Shown piece by piece: positions 35,609 to 46,995 of a DNA stretch of 64,000 nt. The notes under the pieces were generated by a model that was not told where the DNA came from, did no database searches, and saw nothing but the letters and a program-made list of their open reading frames with translations. This DNA comes from Coniella vitis. Lineage: Eukaryota; Ascomycota; Sordariomycetes; Diaporthales; Schizoparmaceae. How positions within the stretch are numbered: position 1 is the first letter of the stretch; each line of letters starts with the position of its first letter. A program made the position numbers and the translations under genes. The DNA lies in assembly GCA_011317545.1 (NCBI GenBank), contig WUJK01000011.1, forward strand, positions 1,379,501 through 1,443,500, written 5' to 3'.

Positions 35609-38129
35609 ATGAGACTTCTCTGGTCCCTTCTCCGTGAGCTTAGCCCTACCTCAGGCCAAACCCAACTTTCCCGTGATGCAATGTGTTGCGGCCAGCAAGG
35701 AGGCCAACGCAATTGAGAATACTAACTTCACTACAGTGCTTCTGCAGGTCCTGTCACCCGTATGGGCAGGCCAACAACAAGACAAGAAAGCCGCAAGCCC
35801 TCCGTCCGATATAGTACACAGCCATGACCCTAAGGCGCCCGTACGCGCGCCTGGCGCAGACTATGTCGACTCGGCCCTTGCGAAACTACACGAGATCCAC
35901 AACCCAGCTCACAACAAGCGGCGCAAACAGTCGAGCTTGCTCGGTATGATTGGCAATCTGGCATGGAAAGCACTACCAAGCCTAAGAGCAAGCACAGCGC
36001 CGACGGAGGATGGCATGTCGCCAAAACAGACCATTGCGCCCCAGCTAGCGGACGCTGTCAGGCTTCTAGAGGCAGCCACGCTCCAAAACAATTCAGATGC
36101 ACTGTTCCTCCTCGGCCAGCTCAATTATTATGGAAACTACTCGTATCCAAGGAACTTCCACAAGGCCTTCGATTACTATCAGCAGTTGGCGTCGCTGAAC
36201 GGGAACAGCTCGGCGTTATACATGGTTGGATTGATGTACTCGACCGGCGTGGGAGACGCGGTCCCCAACGACCAAGCGAGAGCCCTGCTTTACTACACTT
36301 TCGCAGCAATGCGCGGCCATACACGTGCTGAGATGACGGTTGCGTCTCGCCACTGGACCGGCGTTGGCACACCCAAGAACTGCGAGACGGCGTCCAAGTA
36401 CTACAAACGAGTTGCCGATAAGGTGATTGCCTGGTATCGGTCCGGACCGCCTGGCGGGATGAGCTGGAACCGGGAGGCTTACCACATTGCAGATGATTTT
36501 GGCGGCACTTACGGAGAGGGCGCTAGTGTTTCTAGCTCGGGGATTAATGCTATCCATAGTCACCCCAACTCCGACGTCGACGCCTCCATTGAAGACATCA
36601 TCGAGTACCTGAACCTGATGAGCAACAAAGGCGACTTCAAATCATCGTTCACTCTAGGGCGCTTCTACTATGAAGGTCAGCGCGACCTCGAGCGCAACTA
36701 TGGACTGGCAGCCAAGTATTTCTCCATGGTCACCAAGATGTACTGGAAGAGCAATGGAAGAGTTGAAGAGAATCACAAGCCTGGTCTGGACAAGGTTGCT
36801 GCTAAGGCTGCAGGCTACCTGGGAAAGATGTACATGCGTGGAGAAGGCATGCAGCAGGACTTTGATCGAGCGAAGTTTTGGCTTGAGAGGGGAGTATCGC
36901 ACGCAGATGCACAGTCCCAACATTGGCTTGGGCTCTTATTTGTGAATGGTTACGGCGTGCCAAGAAACGTGGGAAAGGCTAATGACCTGTTCAAAGCTGC
37001 GGCCGACCAAGACTATGCCCTGTCACAGGTTCAGCTCGGCGTTTTGTTCCTGGACCGTGGACAGCCGGAGGACGTTCGCATAGCCAACGACTACTTTGAG
37101 CTCGCTTCCAGACACGGGAGCATTGAAGCCCAGTACTACCTTGCCGAAATGATCCACCATGGCATCGGTCGCGACAAGGCTTGCGCGCAGGCTCTGTCTT
37201 TGTACAAGGTGGTGGCGGAGAAGGCCGAACCTCTGGTGTCATCGTGGACCGAAGCCAACGATGCGTACGACGATGGCGACTATGAACTTGCTTTCTTGTC
37301 CTACCTCCACGCTGCCGAAGAGGGGTACGAATCTGCACAGAACAATGTAGCCTTCCTGCTGGACACCAGGCAGTCGATGCTGTCCAATTTGCTTGGCGTC
37401 GGCCAACCCAAGTCGGCGATCCTCAACAACCCCTGGTTGGCGCTTATTTACTACACACGGTCGTCAAGACAGGGCAATATCGATTCCTTGGTAAAGATGG
37501 GCGATTACTACCTCGATGGCGTCGGCGCAGAGCCAGACGTGGATAAAGCTGTCAAATGCTACACTGGGGCTGCAGAATACCTGCAGTCGGCCCAGGCCCT
37601 CTTCAACCTGGGATGGATGCACGAGAATGGCGTAGGATTAAAGCAAGACTTCCACTTGGCCAAGCGTTACTATGACCTCGCACTTGCTACCAACGAGGAG
37701 GCATATCTACCTGTTAAGCTCAGCCTTTTCAAGCTGCGCGCAAGAAGCTACTGGAACACACTGACTCACGGACGGATTAATTCCATTCAGGATGAGCCAC
37801 GTAAGTCTTTCTGTCATCGTGCGGATCTATTTCAATGACATTCACTAACACGAGCAACCCTTCTCTGCATCTCTAGAAACCAAGCAAGATTGGTCTTTGA
37901 GGGAATGGATCAACAACTTTGTGCAAGACGACTATTACTATGACGACAGCTTATACGACGACATCTACGACGACGCCATGCCCGGAGGCGATGATCCCCA
38001 CTACCACGGTGCAGAGGACGATGAAGGCCTTGTAGACACTATCGTCATCATGGGCCTGGCTATTTCTCTTGCCTTCTTTGTCTACTACAGACAACAGCGC
38101 GAGCGAGCCCTTCAGGCTCAACGACGAGT

Positions 38130-38166
<37 letters not shown>

Positions 38167-38310
38167 CAACAGCAACAACAACAACAAGGCGGCAACATTG
38201 GCCCACCGGTACGAGCTCCTCCCCCCGCGCCACAAAACGAAGGAGGCTTCTTCCCACCAGTAGGCGATCCCAACTTTGCCAACTGGGCTGCTGGTGGCGT
38301 GGGACATTGA
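35609..38310 (+). CDS. hrd3: Hrd3/SEL1L, ERAD ubiquitin-ligase subunit
   Basis: Three exons (35609-35633, 35737-37800, 37877-38310) give 840 residues. Hrd3 sits in the ER membrane with the Hrd1 E3 ligase and recruits misfolded lumenal proteins. A 25-nt first exon joins to give a signal peptide (MRLLWSLLLLLQVLSPVWAG). The lumenal part has about ten Sel1 repeats, for example ALFLLGQLNYYGNYSYPRNF, ALYMVGLMYSTGVGD, LGKMYMRGEGMQQDFDRAKF and ALFNLGWMHENGVGLKQDF. A loop between repeats is Gly/Ser-rich. An acidic Tyr/Asp stretch follows (DDYYYDDSLYDD), then one membrane span (about 765-781, IVIMGLAISLAFFVYY). The cytosolic tail holds 19 consecutive Gln and a Pro-rich end. The first exon is short but gives a perfect signal peptide and frame. 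Confidence 0.93.
38131..38187 (+). repeat. CAG/CAA tract coding for Gln19
   Basis: Ten CAG codons (38131-38160) then mixed CAA/CAG (38161-38187) in the cytosolic tail of Hrd3. The pure CAG part is prone to length change; the interrupted CAA part is more stable. Confidence 0.9.
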
Positions 38311-38788
38311 TAAACACAGCAAACACATGGGCCAATTCTCACAAGAGAAGCGAGGCAATGGATAGCTGTCCCTTTGTTCGTCGTACAAACATTCAGCATG
38401 GGCGTTTTGGGGCACAAATGCAAAGTTCGTTCCCTGTTGTCTCTTTCATTTCTCCTGTATTTCTCCCTGAAGTAGATAGCGCAGCAGGTACTTTTGAATG
38501 AAATCAAATGGCTTGAATTATTATAATCGCTGCGAATAGACCACGATGTGAATGCATCTTTCGATGTATAATTGTAGCTCCGGCGTCTATATTGACTTTA
38601 GGTCCATGTGACCGTGTATTGCATCCATCTTTTAAACACGCATCAAGTACGCAACATCCCCATAATAACAGGACATTGCACTCATTCACTCGCCGCGTAT
38701 GATTTCATCCAGACTTGTGTACCTCATTAGACAGACTCATCGCCCGTATACCATTTAAACTCATCGTGTGTCCCGGAGCCACTTTCAG
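38311..38788. other. Convergent intergenic region
   Basis: 478 bp between the HRD3 (+) and Psg1 (-) stops. Only likely 3' UTR sequence is seen. Confidence 0.6.
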
Positions 38789-40086
38789 TTACTCCCTCTC
38801 CCTACGCTGCCTCTCAATCTCCTCTCGGAAGGCGTTGCCGCCTTGTTGCTGTCGCGGAAAGCGCTCACTTGTCGGCGTACCCGCCAAGCTCCCCAGACCA
38901 TCACTATCCCTCCTCACATGCGCACGCACGCCACCATCCATCTTGATGTCACGCGCGTCCTGGTCATAATTGTAGTCTCTGGGGCTCGTGTTATCTCTGT
39001 TGTTAAAGCTCCGCGGTTCGTCTCTGTACATTTGGTCCTCGGGCACATTGTCAAGCATACGAATACTATGCGAGGGGCGCCGCTGCTTCCTTCCGCTCAT
39101 GGTCATGCGTTTGGCACGGTCCTTGGCCCCGCGGTAGCCGCGCCGGCTGCGCGAGACGAGTGTGGCCACATCAATGCGCCGCGTGTTACGGTTCCACATG
39201 CAAACGCCGCAGATCATGATGATGCAAAAGCCCAGCACGACAGGTAGGCCAATGAACAGCGCTGCGCCTTTGGGGACGCTAGGTGCGGCTTGATGGTAGG
39301 TTGGCGCCTTCGTCACCAGCACGGTGGGGCCCGGGTAACTCGTTGTCACAGTCTCGCCGTCGGCAGCCATGGCGTTCAGCGTGAGTGTCATATTTACCGC
39401 TTTACCGGTGCCTTTGGATAGGTAGCCGCTGCTGGGGGTCCAGGCGTAGTAAGACCACGAATTCTTGATTGGGTCCGAAGTAAAAGCATCGCCGCCGGCC
39501 TCGCCAGTGGTGCTATTGAGATAGGTGCCCTTGATTGTCACTTCAGTGGCGTTAAGGACAGACGAGTCCCATGTGACTGAATATGATTCAATTAGATGTC
39601 ATTTCTCGTCTTTTGTTCACTGTCTATCTTGATCCGCCAAGAAAGATGCAACATGTACATTGACGTACCGAAATAAGTAGTGCCCGGATACAGCGAGGTA
39701 TTCTTGGCAGGCTCACAAAAGGGCGCATAGTCGCCATCCGTGTTGCTGCAAACCAAGAAGGCGCCCTTGCCCTTCTTGTTGGAGGCCGTAGGCGCCGCAG
39801 CAGCTGTGCCAGAGCTGGTTGTAAGCTCGCCGTATGCAGTGCGCGTCAGAATGGTGGCAGTCAGCACAGTGGGAATGGCAGATACAGTAGTCGCAGTGCC
39901 ATCTGAGACGGTGACGACAGGCGTGACTGTCGTGGGCTGGCCCGTCTTGTCGACGGTGACCCACGCATCTGTGGGCTCGGCGCGAGCCTCAAGGGCGCGC
40001 GTGATGACGGCAGGGGCAGGGACAGCTTGGACAATGCCGGTGAGGACGGTGGCTGCCGTGAGTAGCTTTGGTGAGGTCAGCAACAT
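38789..40086 (-). CDS. psg1: Psg1-like secretory-pathway membrane protein
   Basis: Two exons (40086-39669, 39576-38789) give 401 residues. A signal peptide (about 1-22, ending VQAVPAP) is followed by a Thr/Val/Ser-rich lumenal part. A conserved block follows: GAFLVCSNTDGDYAPFCEP, then SLYPGTTYF joined over the intron to VTWDSS. A single membrane span lies at about 250-275 (AALFIGLPVVLGFCIIMICGV), followed by CMWNRNTRRID and a basic, disordered cytosolic tail. The Cys-X-P plus TYFVTWD arrangement fits the fungal Psg1 family (Ykl077w; Pma1 stabilisation in the Golgi), from memory of that family. Many Thr and several NxT/S sites suggest glycosylation. The intron join makes the conserved TWD stretch, which supports the model. 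Confidence 0.78.
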
Positions 40087-40886
40087 CGCGTGGGAAGAGT
40101 TTGTTTTGTTTATGGGAAGGAGTCTTTGGTTTGCAGCGTGCAGCTCGCCTCCTGTCTATGAGAACTCCAAATCAGTCCCAGAGATTAGCGAGACCAGCCG
40201 TTGGCGGACCAATGGACTATCGCAGAGACCGTGGGAGTGATCAGGGAAGAGCAAGTCAAGTGCGAAACAGGTGGGAGTTTTCCCATTCGAGCGAGGTCTA
40301 CGAGTTAGGAGGAAGGAAAGAAACGCCACAACAAGAAGCTGTGGAAGGCACCATGTGTGGTTGGTGGGGGAAGCAGGCAGGCACTTGTGCGGTGCATTCC
40401 TGGCAGTCTTGTGAAGGCGCATTTCCCCAAAAGATGCATGCTGCAGGCCCGGGCGCTACTGCGTTGCCTGGGAGGCGCTCCGAAATGAGGCACTCCAGGG
40501 GTGTCAGCTGTACTATGTACCTGGGTAGAGCTTAATACAATGACAATTGGCAAGATACAACCCATGGAGATCGTCTGCGCCCTGTTTAGTGCCGTCAACT
40601 TGAGATGGGCGACTGGCAAAACCCTCAGGATGGGTTCCAGGTCAAACGTTGGTTCAACAGCTGTGGTCCGTGGATAACCTCGCTCATGCTCCAGAAGTCG
40701 GGTGACTACGACATTGGAAATCAACAACAGCTTGTGATATGGAGTATATAAAGAACTATTTCCAACCAGTTTCACCGCCCAGAAACGCCGGCCTCAATGC
40801 AAACTAGATGATAGATATGACTAACCCTTTCTTGTCTTCACCCTTCATTTCTTGTGATGTCCGCCTTTTCTGGTTGGCAGCCCAGT
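40087..40886. other. Psg1 promoter and NAT10 3' flank
   Basis: 800 bp between two minus-strand genes. It holds one exact copy of the recurrent word 424 nt upstream of the Psg1 start. No gene was seen. Confidence 0.55.
40510..40520 (+). repeat. GTACTATGTAC motif copy
   Basis: Exact copy in the Psg1 upstream region. Confidence 0.7.
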
Positions 40887-43800
40887 CTATTTCTTGCTTC
40901 CCTTCTTGGACTTTTTGTGCTTCTTCTCCCCGAATGCCTCGTTGTACACCTCCTCAGCCGTCTGCCCAGCCTTGCGCTTCTGCTTGCTGCTCTTGATGCT
41001 TACGACAGGGTTCGACTTGCCCGACTTGGATGCACTGAGGATCTGCTTTTCAGCGTCCTGCCATGCATCGTCGTTGCCGTCGATTTCATACCTAGAAGAA
41101 GAAGAGCATGTTAGCGATCTGAACTATGCGATGGGACTTATTGCCAAGCCTATCCACGACTTACTGGTCTAGAGGCAAAGAGTCAATCAACTCTCTCTGC
41201 TTCCTCCGCACCTCTTGAAGCGCTTCATCGCCGCCTTCCTCCAGCTCCTGCTCAAGGGACTGCTGCAGCGGCGCATACTTGTCGTCGACAACTTCATCAT
41301 CGTGCACGCCAGACGCGTTCTCTCGGCTGACGCCGATGTCCCGGTTGGGCATCTCCGAGTCGTACGCCTGCGAAACAAGCGTGCCAAAGTGCGCCGTAAC
41401 CTTGCGTAGGATCTTGATAAACATGGCCAGCAGCTGCGACGACGGCAAAGACATCTCCTCGGCAATCGCGTCCATGTCCTTCTTCTGCAGACCAATCGAG
41501 AGCAAAATTGACTGCTGGATACCCGACAGCTTGACACTACTCTTGATGCGACCCAGGAAATATAGCTCCGCCACGCGTGGGATAAGGTCCAGGATGACAT
41601 GGTAGTCGAGCATGTTGTTTGCGTACGACTCGAGGCGCTTCAGGTCGTGCGGTGTGAAGCGCTCGTCCAGCTCCTTCTTACTCAGGGGCATCGGCTCCAC
41701 CTCGTCGAGCGCGGCGCCCGTGTTTGCGCTTTCGTCGATGCTCAGAGCCAGAACAGAAGGGAATGTCCGGAATTGGTACGAGAGCAGCTCCATGAAGCGC
41801 CGGTGGAAATCGCGCGAGAAGGCGCCAAGCCAGCTTCTGTCCCCGCTCTTTTCTAATGGCCGGATCATAACTGTCGTGTGCTCTCCTGTGAGCTCGTTGG
41901 CCGTCTGCCTCAGATAGACAGGAGCAAACGATGAGCGCTTCCAGAACTTGTGCAGAGGCTGGGTGAGGCCATAGCTGACGCCGACATAGTCGAGCTCAAC
42001 GGGCTTACGTTGAGACAAGACCGAGAACAGAGGTGGCATCTTGCTCTGGTCCCGAATTTTGATGTTGTCGTCCAACAGATTGGAGCTCGCGAGCTCTGCA
42101 TCCGTCACACGGGTGATTTTCTCGTCGCCAGCAACATCCACATCCTCGGAAAGGTTCGCGAACTTGCCCTCATAGTAGTCAATCAAGAGCTGCAGAGCTC
42201 TTGAACCGTACCCCATTGAAGCATAGTCGGGGTTTGTCGCTATCCGGACAACACGTGCTCCGGAGAGGGAAGCAAATTCGTCGTCCTGGAACTGCTGGCT
42301 AACCAGCCAGGGAATCAAGTCACCAGCAGGTCGCTGCCCTCTGCTCAGAGAATTTATAACGCTCTGACGGCTAATCTTGCCTTCAAGAGACACTTGTATC
42401 ACACAAAGTGGCTCTGGCAGCCGGCTGCCTTCTGTCGCGCCAGGTGGCACCAACACGAACAGTTCATGAGCAGGAGCGTCGCTCATGAGCTGCAGGTCGT
42501 CGGGACTGTTCTTGTAGTGACTCGAAACATAGAGGGAAACCATTTGCTGGAGGAATTTCTCCGGTACGGGGTGGAAGCTGAAGAGGGTATCGCGGTTGAC
42601 GTAGAGAAGCTCGCACTGCGCAGGGTCCGGGCAGCCTTGGCTGAGCTTGGACTTGGGAAGTGTGGCGTCCAGACAGAGCAGCTTGTTGAGCCACCTCTCG
42701 ACAGAGTCGCCCTGTGCATAACGGATGGGTTCGGAAAGTGTGATTTCGCGCAGAGTCCGGCTTCCCAGGTGGGACGATCCTTGGTCCTTTGAGGCTTTGC
42801 CCGTCGACCGGTCAGTGACCTCGCCTCCACCGTTGGTGATGGCACCTGGCCTCGACTGCTCGCGCAGCTGCTTGATGAGCTTCAAAGACAGCGAGCGACC
42901 GGTACCTTCGTAACCGTTGATTGTGGATGCCATGAAGACAAGGTAGGGACCCATCAACTTGCGCACCAGTGGCAGGGGAATGGCAGCAGCTTCATCGATG
43001 ACAACTAGTTCTGCCTGTCCTAGAACATGCGCATCTTGTGGCCTGATGTACTGGATGGTCTGTCGGTGGTCCCGGTGGATGTTTACCCGGACGATCGCCT
43101 TGTTCAGCTCGGGGGAAGTTGCTTGGATGATCGAGTAGTCGACGTGGTCCATGTAACCCAGCGCATCGAAACCTTTGAAAATGAACTCGAAGAATGTCTT
43201 CAGATTTTCTGGCGAAGGCGAGGTGACGAAGATGTTGCTGTATCCAAAGGCAACGGCGGCAGCCACTGCGACACCCATGGCCGCAGACTTTCCACGACCT
43301 CTTGCGGCCGTCAGCGTCACTGTGCTCCGCAACGTCTTCTCTTGTATAGCCTCGCAAAATGTCAAAAGCGCCTTGGCTTGGTCCACTGTCTTTGCCAAGG
43401 TCACAAGAGATCCAATGGGCTTTGTGTCCTGCAGACTCTCCTTCATATCCTCGAGCTCCTTCTGCGTCGCGCTCTTGGGCTGGTCCAGGTCCGGCGGCGG
43501 CAGCGCCTTGACATCCTTGCCGCCCGAAATGGGCAGAACGTTGAGCTCATCGTCAATGACCAGACACGAGTCGCAGCTACCAAGCGACAGAATGAAGCGC
43601 TCGTTGAAGCGCGCCACGACATCGTCGTACGCCTCGGTGCGGTACCGCGAGTGGACATCCATGGTCAGATTATACAGGCTCTTCAGGCTGTTCATGCCCT
43701 TGAGCAGCAGCACGACAAGCCCACCGCCCTCAACCGTCTCGATGCAGCGCGCCAAGATATTGGGCGTGACGGCTTCAAAGTCCTGCAGGATACACATGCC

Positions 43801-44227
43801 GTACGTGTTTCCAAGCACCTTTTCCGTCTCCTTGTAGTAGACATAGCGGATATTGTGCAGCGAGACAAACAGTTCAAAGGGGTCTTCTGAGTTGGCCTCG
43901 CGGATGCCGCGCTTGATTTCCTTCTTGATCTTGGCCTCGCGCTTCTTGCGGTGCGAAGTGAAGCCGAGGAGCTTGTTCTTGTAGGCCCAGAGCACGGACT
44001 TGTTTTGCTTGATGTCGACGGTCGAGAGGATGTAATGCAGGTGGACAATAACATCCTTGGAGCGGTCGCCGACGACGACGAAGAAGGAGCGCTTCTTTTC
44101 CTGGACGCCGTTGCGGATGAGCGCTTGAATGCGCGAGTCTCTGTATTTGTGTGGTTAGAGGATTGGTTGCAGCAGGTGACGGGCCCAGAAAGGAGGCGAC
44201 GAGGACTTACACTTGCTTACGCGACAT
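40887..44227 (-). CDS. kre33: RNA cytidine acetyltransferase (Kre33/NAT10)
   Basis: Three exons (44227-44211, 44140-41165, 41091-40887) give 1065 residues. The nucleolar enzyme makes N4-acetylcytidine in 18S rRNA and some tRNAs, using ATP and acetyl-CoA, and is needed for small-subunit assembly. Domains in order: TmcA N-terminal/DUF1726 (about 10-200); a helicase-type ATPase with Walker A ARGRGKS (about 286-291) and a DEAA box (VVIDEAAAIPLP); a GNAT acetyltransferase with ATNPDYASMGYGSRALQLL; and a tRNA-binding C-terminal domain. The tail is Lys-rich (EKKHKKSKKGSKK), a nucleolar-type signal. All catalytic motifs are intact. Exon 1 is only 17 nt (MSRKQ plus two bases) but rebuilds the conserved VDSRIQALIRNG start. 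Length matches yeast Kre33. Confidence 0.96.
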
Positions 44228-45154
44228 CTTGAGAGCAGCTCAGATGCAATGCGCCTTTCAAGTTCTGTCGCTCTCCAAACCGCGAGAAGGGGGGAATGGG
44301 ATGACATGTGCCCACGGGCAGCAGGCGGATTGCGGCAAAAGGCCTGGTATAAACACGCTTAGAACTTTTTGGCCGACGTCGAGAATTTTAGTGGGGCCGT
44401 GGCAGGGGTCCTCCGTGGCTCTGTCCGGTGCCGAAGCGGCGCAAAAAAGAACAATACAATAAATACCGTACGGTACGCGCCTCGCCCAGGCTGTACACAG
44501 TAGGCAAAAGTTTTGCGAACAAAATCCCCCACCATGGCTAGGTACTTCGAGGTCAAGTGTAGGTCTATGTGTTCTTGTTAGATGACGTGTGAAATGAGAA
44601 ATGATATAGCCAACCACTGGAGCCGGCTGTAAGATCTAAACCTAACTCAAACCGCAAGTCGAGCGAGTTTGACTAGCATTACGTGGGAATAGATGCTAGC
44701 AGGATAGCATTCAACATAGACTACATAGTATAGCATGTACAGCCTACCATCCTCCCACCGTGGACGAGACACTTGCAGCCTTTCACAAACCCCACAGTTC
44801 TGCCCACGGTAATAAAAGCATTTCACCTCATCACAGCTTGTGCGCCATGATGGTCAATGTCGTATGAAATAAGAGAACCCTTTCTATAAGAACCGTCCCC
44901 AAGACCACCCATGATAGTAGAGTTCCCGTGTGCAAGTCTCTAAATGATGCTAATCATCCATTCACCGGGGCCACCCTGACCGACCAGGTCCAGATCTCAA
45001 CTGCACTAAGTAAGCAAAGAAATCCTCTAGACACCCATAGCATGCAATGGCCGATTGTCCACATGTTGTGACTTGCCATGCAAATAAAGCCTTCTCCCAT
45101 CTCCGAAAACCCAACAACAAAGGAAAAGGCAAATTGCAACCCGACAGACCAGCT
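44228..45154. other. NAT10 promoter and mS38 3' flank
   Basis: 927 bp between two minus-strand genes. It includes CTACATAGTA (44721-44730), one base off the recurrent word. A short ATG frame at 44534 ends after 14 codons. No gene was seen. Confidence 0.5.
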
Positions 45155-46306
45155 CTACGTGCGGCCATGCTTAAGACGCTCGTGCCGCAGCCTCTTGGTC
45201 AGCTTCTTGTACTTCTTCTTCTTCATCCTAAGCTTTCGCTGCCGCTTCACGCTGATTGCCAGCATGGTCCTCCGCGACTGTAGCGTATCCTCGTATTCTT
45301 GCTGGCGCAGGGCCATGCGACGAAGGAATGTCTGTGGCACCTCAGAATCCTCCATGGCGCCTTCCTCAACGGCTTCACCGTCGCGAGCCGCGGGCATCTC
45401 AATCAGCTCAGGAGTATGCGCCATGATCCTGACCTCACCATTGTGGTCCGTCGTTTCCTCGATGGTGAAGAGAGCCTTGTACACACGCTTCTGCGTATCC
45501 TGCTGAGCGTCGGCCTCAACTGTGTGTGATTCAGAACTGATCGCCGACTCGGGCTGGGGTACGGGTGGTGGGCGGAAGGGCAAGAACTGGCCCGACATAT
45601 TGTTGATTTGCAAAGTGACGTTCACGTCAGCGTCATCCGCGTTCAGGAGGTTGATCCGCTGGTGGTGTTCATCTGCGGTATCGTGGCTTTGCTGGAGCGA
45701 GATGCGCGCCATGGGTTGCTCCAGGCTCTGAACTGTCCGGGAGAGCGTCGACATGACCTCGGTGGCCTTTTGGCCACGCGTCTGTGGCGTAAATATCGTA
45801 GCAAAGACATCTTCTGTGATATTTCTAGGCAGTCCACACGTTACGGAGATGGGTCGGTGCAGAGAGAAGAAGGAGGAAAGAGCGAGGACTGAGAGCGAAG
45901 GCTTGGTGTTAGCTGAAATGTGCGCCATATGATCCCAGCATGGGAACACCAACGACAAGAGGGAGAGTTTCTCGGACCAGGACTTACAGTCAGTAGGGAT
46001 GTGTGCGGTGGTTGGCACGCTGGGAAGAAACTGGTGCTTGCTCGAGGTATCCTTTGCCTTGCGTTTCCTCGTCTTGGTCTCGGTCGTCTTAGCCTCCTTG
46101 GCTTCGGAGGCTGGCTGGACGGACTGCCTCACTGGTGAGTCATCGGAGCCATTGTCGCGCGAGGGTTTCGACGACGAGTATCTTCTGCGCTGAGATGCTC
46201 TGAAGGTACGCGCAGCGGTGGTCGCTGCGGTGCCTCGGGGAAGGCTGGAAAGGAGGGGTGATTGGGGAGCGGTCGCGACGACGCGCCGCACCGAGGAGGG
46301 CAGCAT
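45155..46306 (-). CDS. Mitochondrial small-subunit ribosomal protein mS38 (Cox24-like)
   Basis: Two exons (46306-45988, 45912-45155) give 358 residues. The last ~35 residues are very basic (SVKRQRKLRMKKKKYKKLTK), the hallmark of the COX24/AURKAIP1 C-terminal domain, which is mS38 in the mitoribosome and binds the decoding-centre rRNA. The N-terminus (MLPSSVRRVVATAPQSPLL, then AARTFRASQRRRYSS) is a mitochondrial presequence with a plausible cleavage at RRY-SSS. The middle is weakly conserved. The open frame runs further upstream only to a non-ATG codon, and CACAG just upstream hints at a leader intron, so the ATG at 46306 in GCCGCCATG context is preferred. The 75-nt intron is in frame without a stop, so an unspliced form (383 residues) is also possible. 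Confidence 0.82.
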   Translation of the reverse strand: MLPSSVRRVVATAPQSPLLSSLPRGTAATTAARTFRASQRRRYSSSKPSRDNGSDDSPVRQSVQPASEAKEAKTTETKTRKRKAKDTSSKHQFLPSVPTTAHIPTDCKSWSEKLSLLSLVFPCWDHMAHISANTKPSLSVLALSSFFSLHRPISVTCGLPRNITEDVFATIFTPQTRGQKATEVMSTLSRTVQSLEQPMARISLQQSHDTADEHHQRINLLNADDADVNVTLQINNMSGQFLPFRPPPVPQPESAISSESHTVEADAQQDTQKRVYKALFTIEETTDHNGEVRIMAHTPELIEMPAARDGEAVEEGAMEDSEVPQTFLRRMALRQQEYEDTLQSRRTMLAISVKRQRKLRMKKKKYKKLTKRLRHERLKHGRT

Positions 46307-46614
46307 GGCGGCAGCTCGTGTACGCGGGGATCTGTGTAGAAGAGAGGGTGTCAAGAATAAGGAACAAGGTCGTTGAGAATAGAAACAGCTTGCGATGACG
46401 GGCTAGGAAGGTGTGTATAACCCGATGTGTCGCGCTGCAGGTGGTGTTGGTCACAAGGAGCAGAGGTTGACGTTCGGAAGGCGGGTCTGATCACCTCAGC
46501 GGCAAAAGCCTTGTCAGAGCCAGCCGGAAGCACGGGCCCACTCCACTCTGCCACTTTACATATCTGCCTGTCTGCCACCGCTCAAGATCCTCGGCGGAGA
46601 TACGTACCTGCTCG

Positions 46615-46628
46615 GGTACCCGGGTACC
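46615..46628. repeat. 14-bp palindrome GGTACCCGGGTACC
   Basis: Perfectly self-complementary, about 310 nt upstream of the mS38 start. Confidence 0.75.
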
Positions 46629-46871
46629 TCCTATCTGCTACTTCACTTGGGCGGCCTTGTTTGTTTCTTTGTTCTCCTATCTTTGCCCCCTTTCACAAAA
46701 ATTTGGATCAGCTTGTGACTGATCATATCATGGTTATCCTCACGCTTCTGTGCTTCTATTGCAAATTGAGTTCGTGCAAAAACACCTATCAAACTACCTA
46801 GACTGCTAGAGCAAACTTGCGGGACATGCTTTCAACGGGTCCAACAATTCTTTTCCTCCCAAACGCCATGC

Positions 46872-46914
46872 AAAAAAAAAAAAAACAAAAAAAAACAAAA
46901 AAAAAACAAGAAAT
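46872..46914 (+). repeat. A-rich homopolymer, interrupted by C
   Basis: Runs of 14, 9 and 10 A separated by single C residues. On the transcribed strand it is a U-rich stretch about 80 nt past the Ted1-like stop. Confidence 0.8.
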
Positions 46915-46995
46915 AGTCTATTGTACAATATATTTCGCTCAACAGAGTCTCCCAGCAGTCTCTTGGTAGTTACACACTCGCGAAAGGGGAATCCT

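Larger units (their letters stand above)
46307..46995. other. mS38 promoter and Ted1 3' flank
   Basis: 689 bp between two minus-strand genes. It holds a perfect 14-bp palindrome (46615-46628) and an A-rich interrupted homopolymer (46872-46914). No gene was seen. Confidence 0.55.

Noticed and set aside
44534..44578. ATG in good context (CCACCATGGCT) upstream of NAT10.
   Set aside because: The frame stops after 14 codons and no downstream exon with fitting splice sites was found.
46307..46354. A 16-residue N-terminal extension of mS38 up to 46354.
   Set aside because: The first codon would be TTG; the ATG at 46306 has a better context and gives a good mitochondrial presequence.
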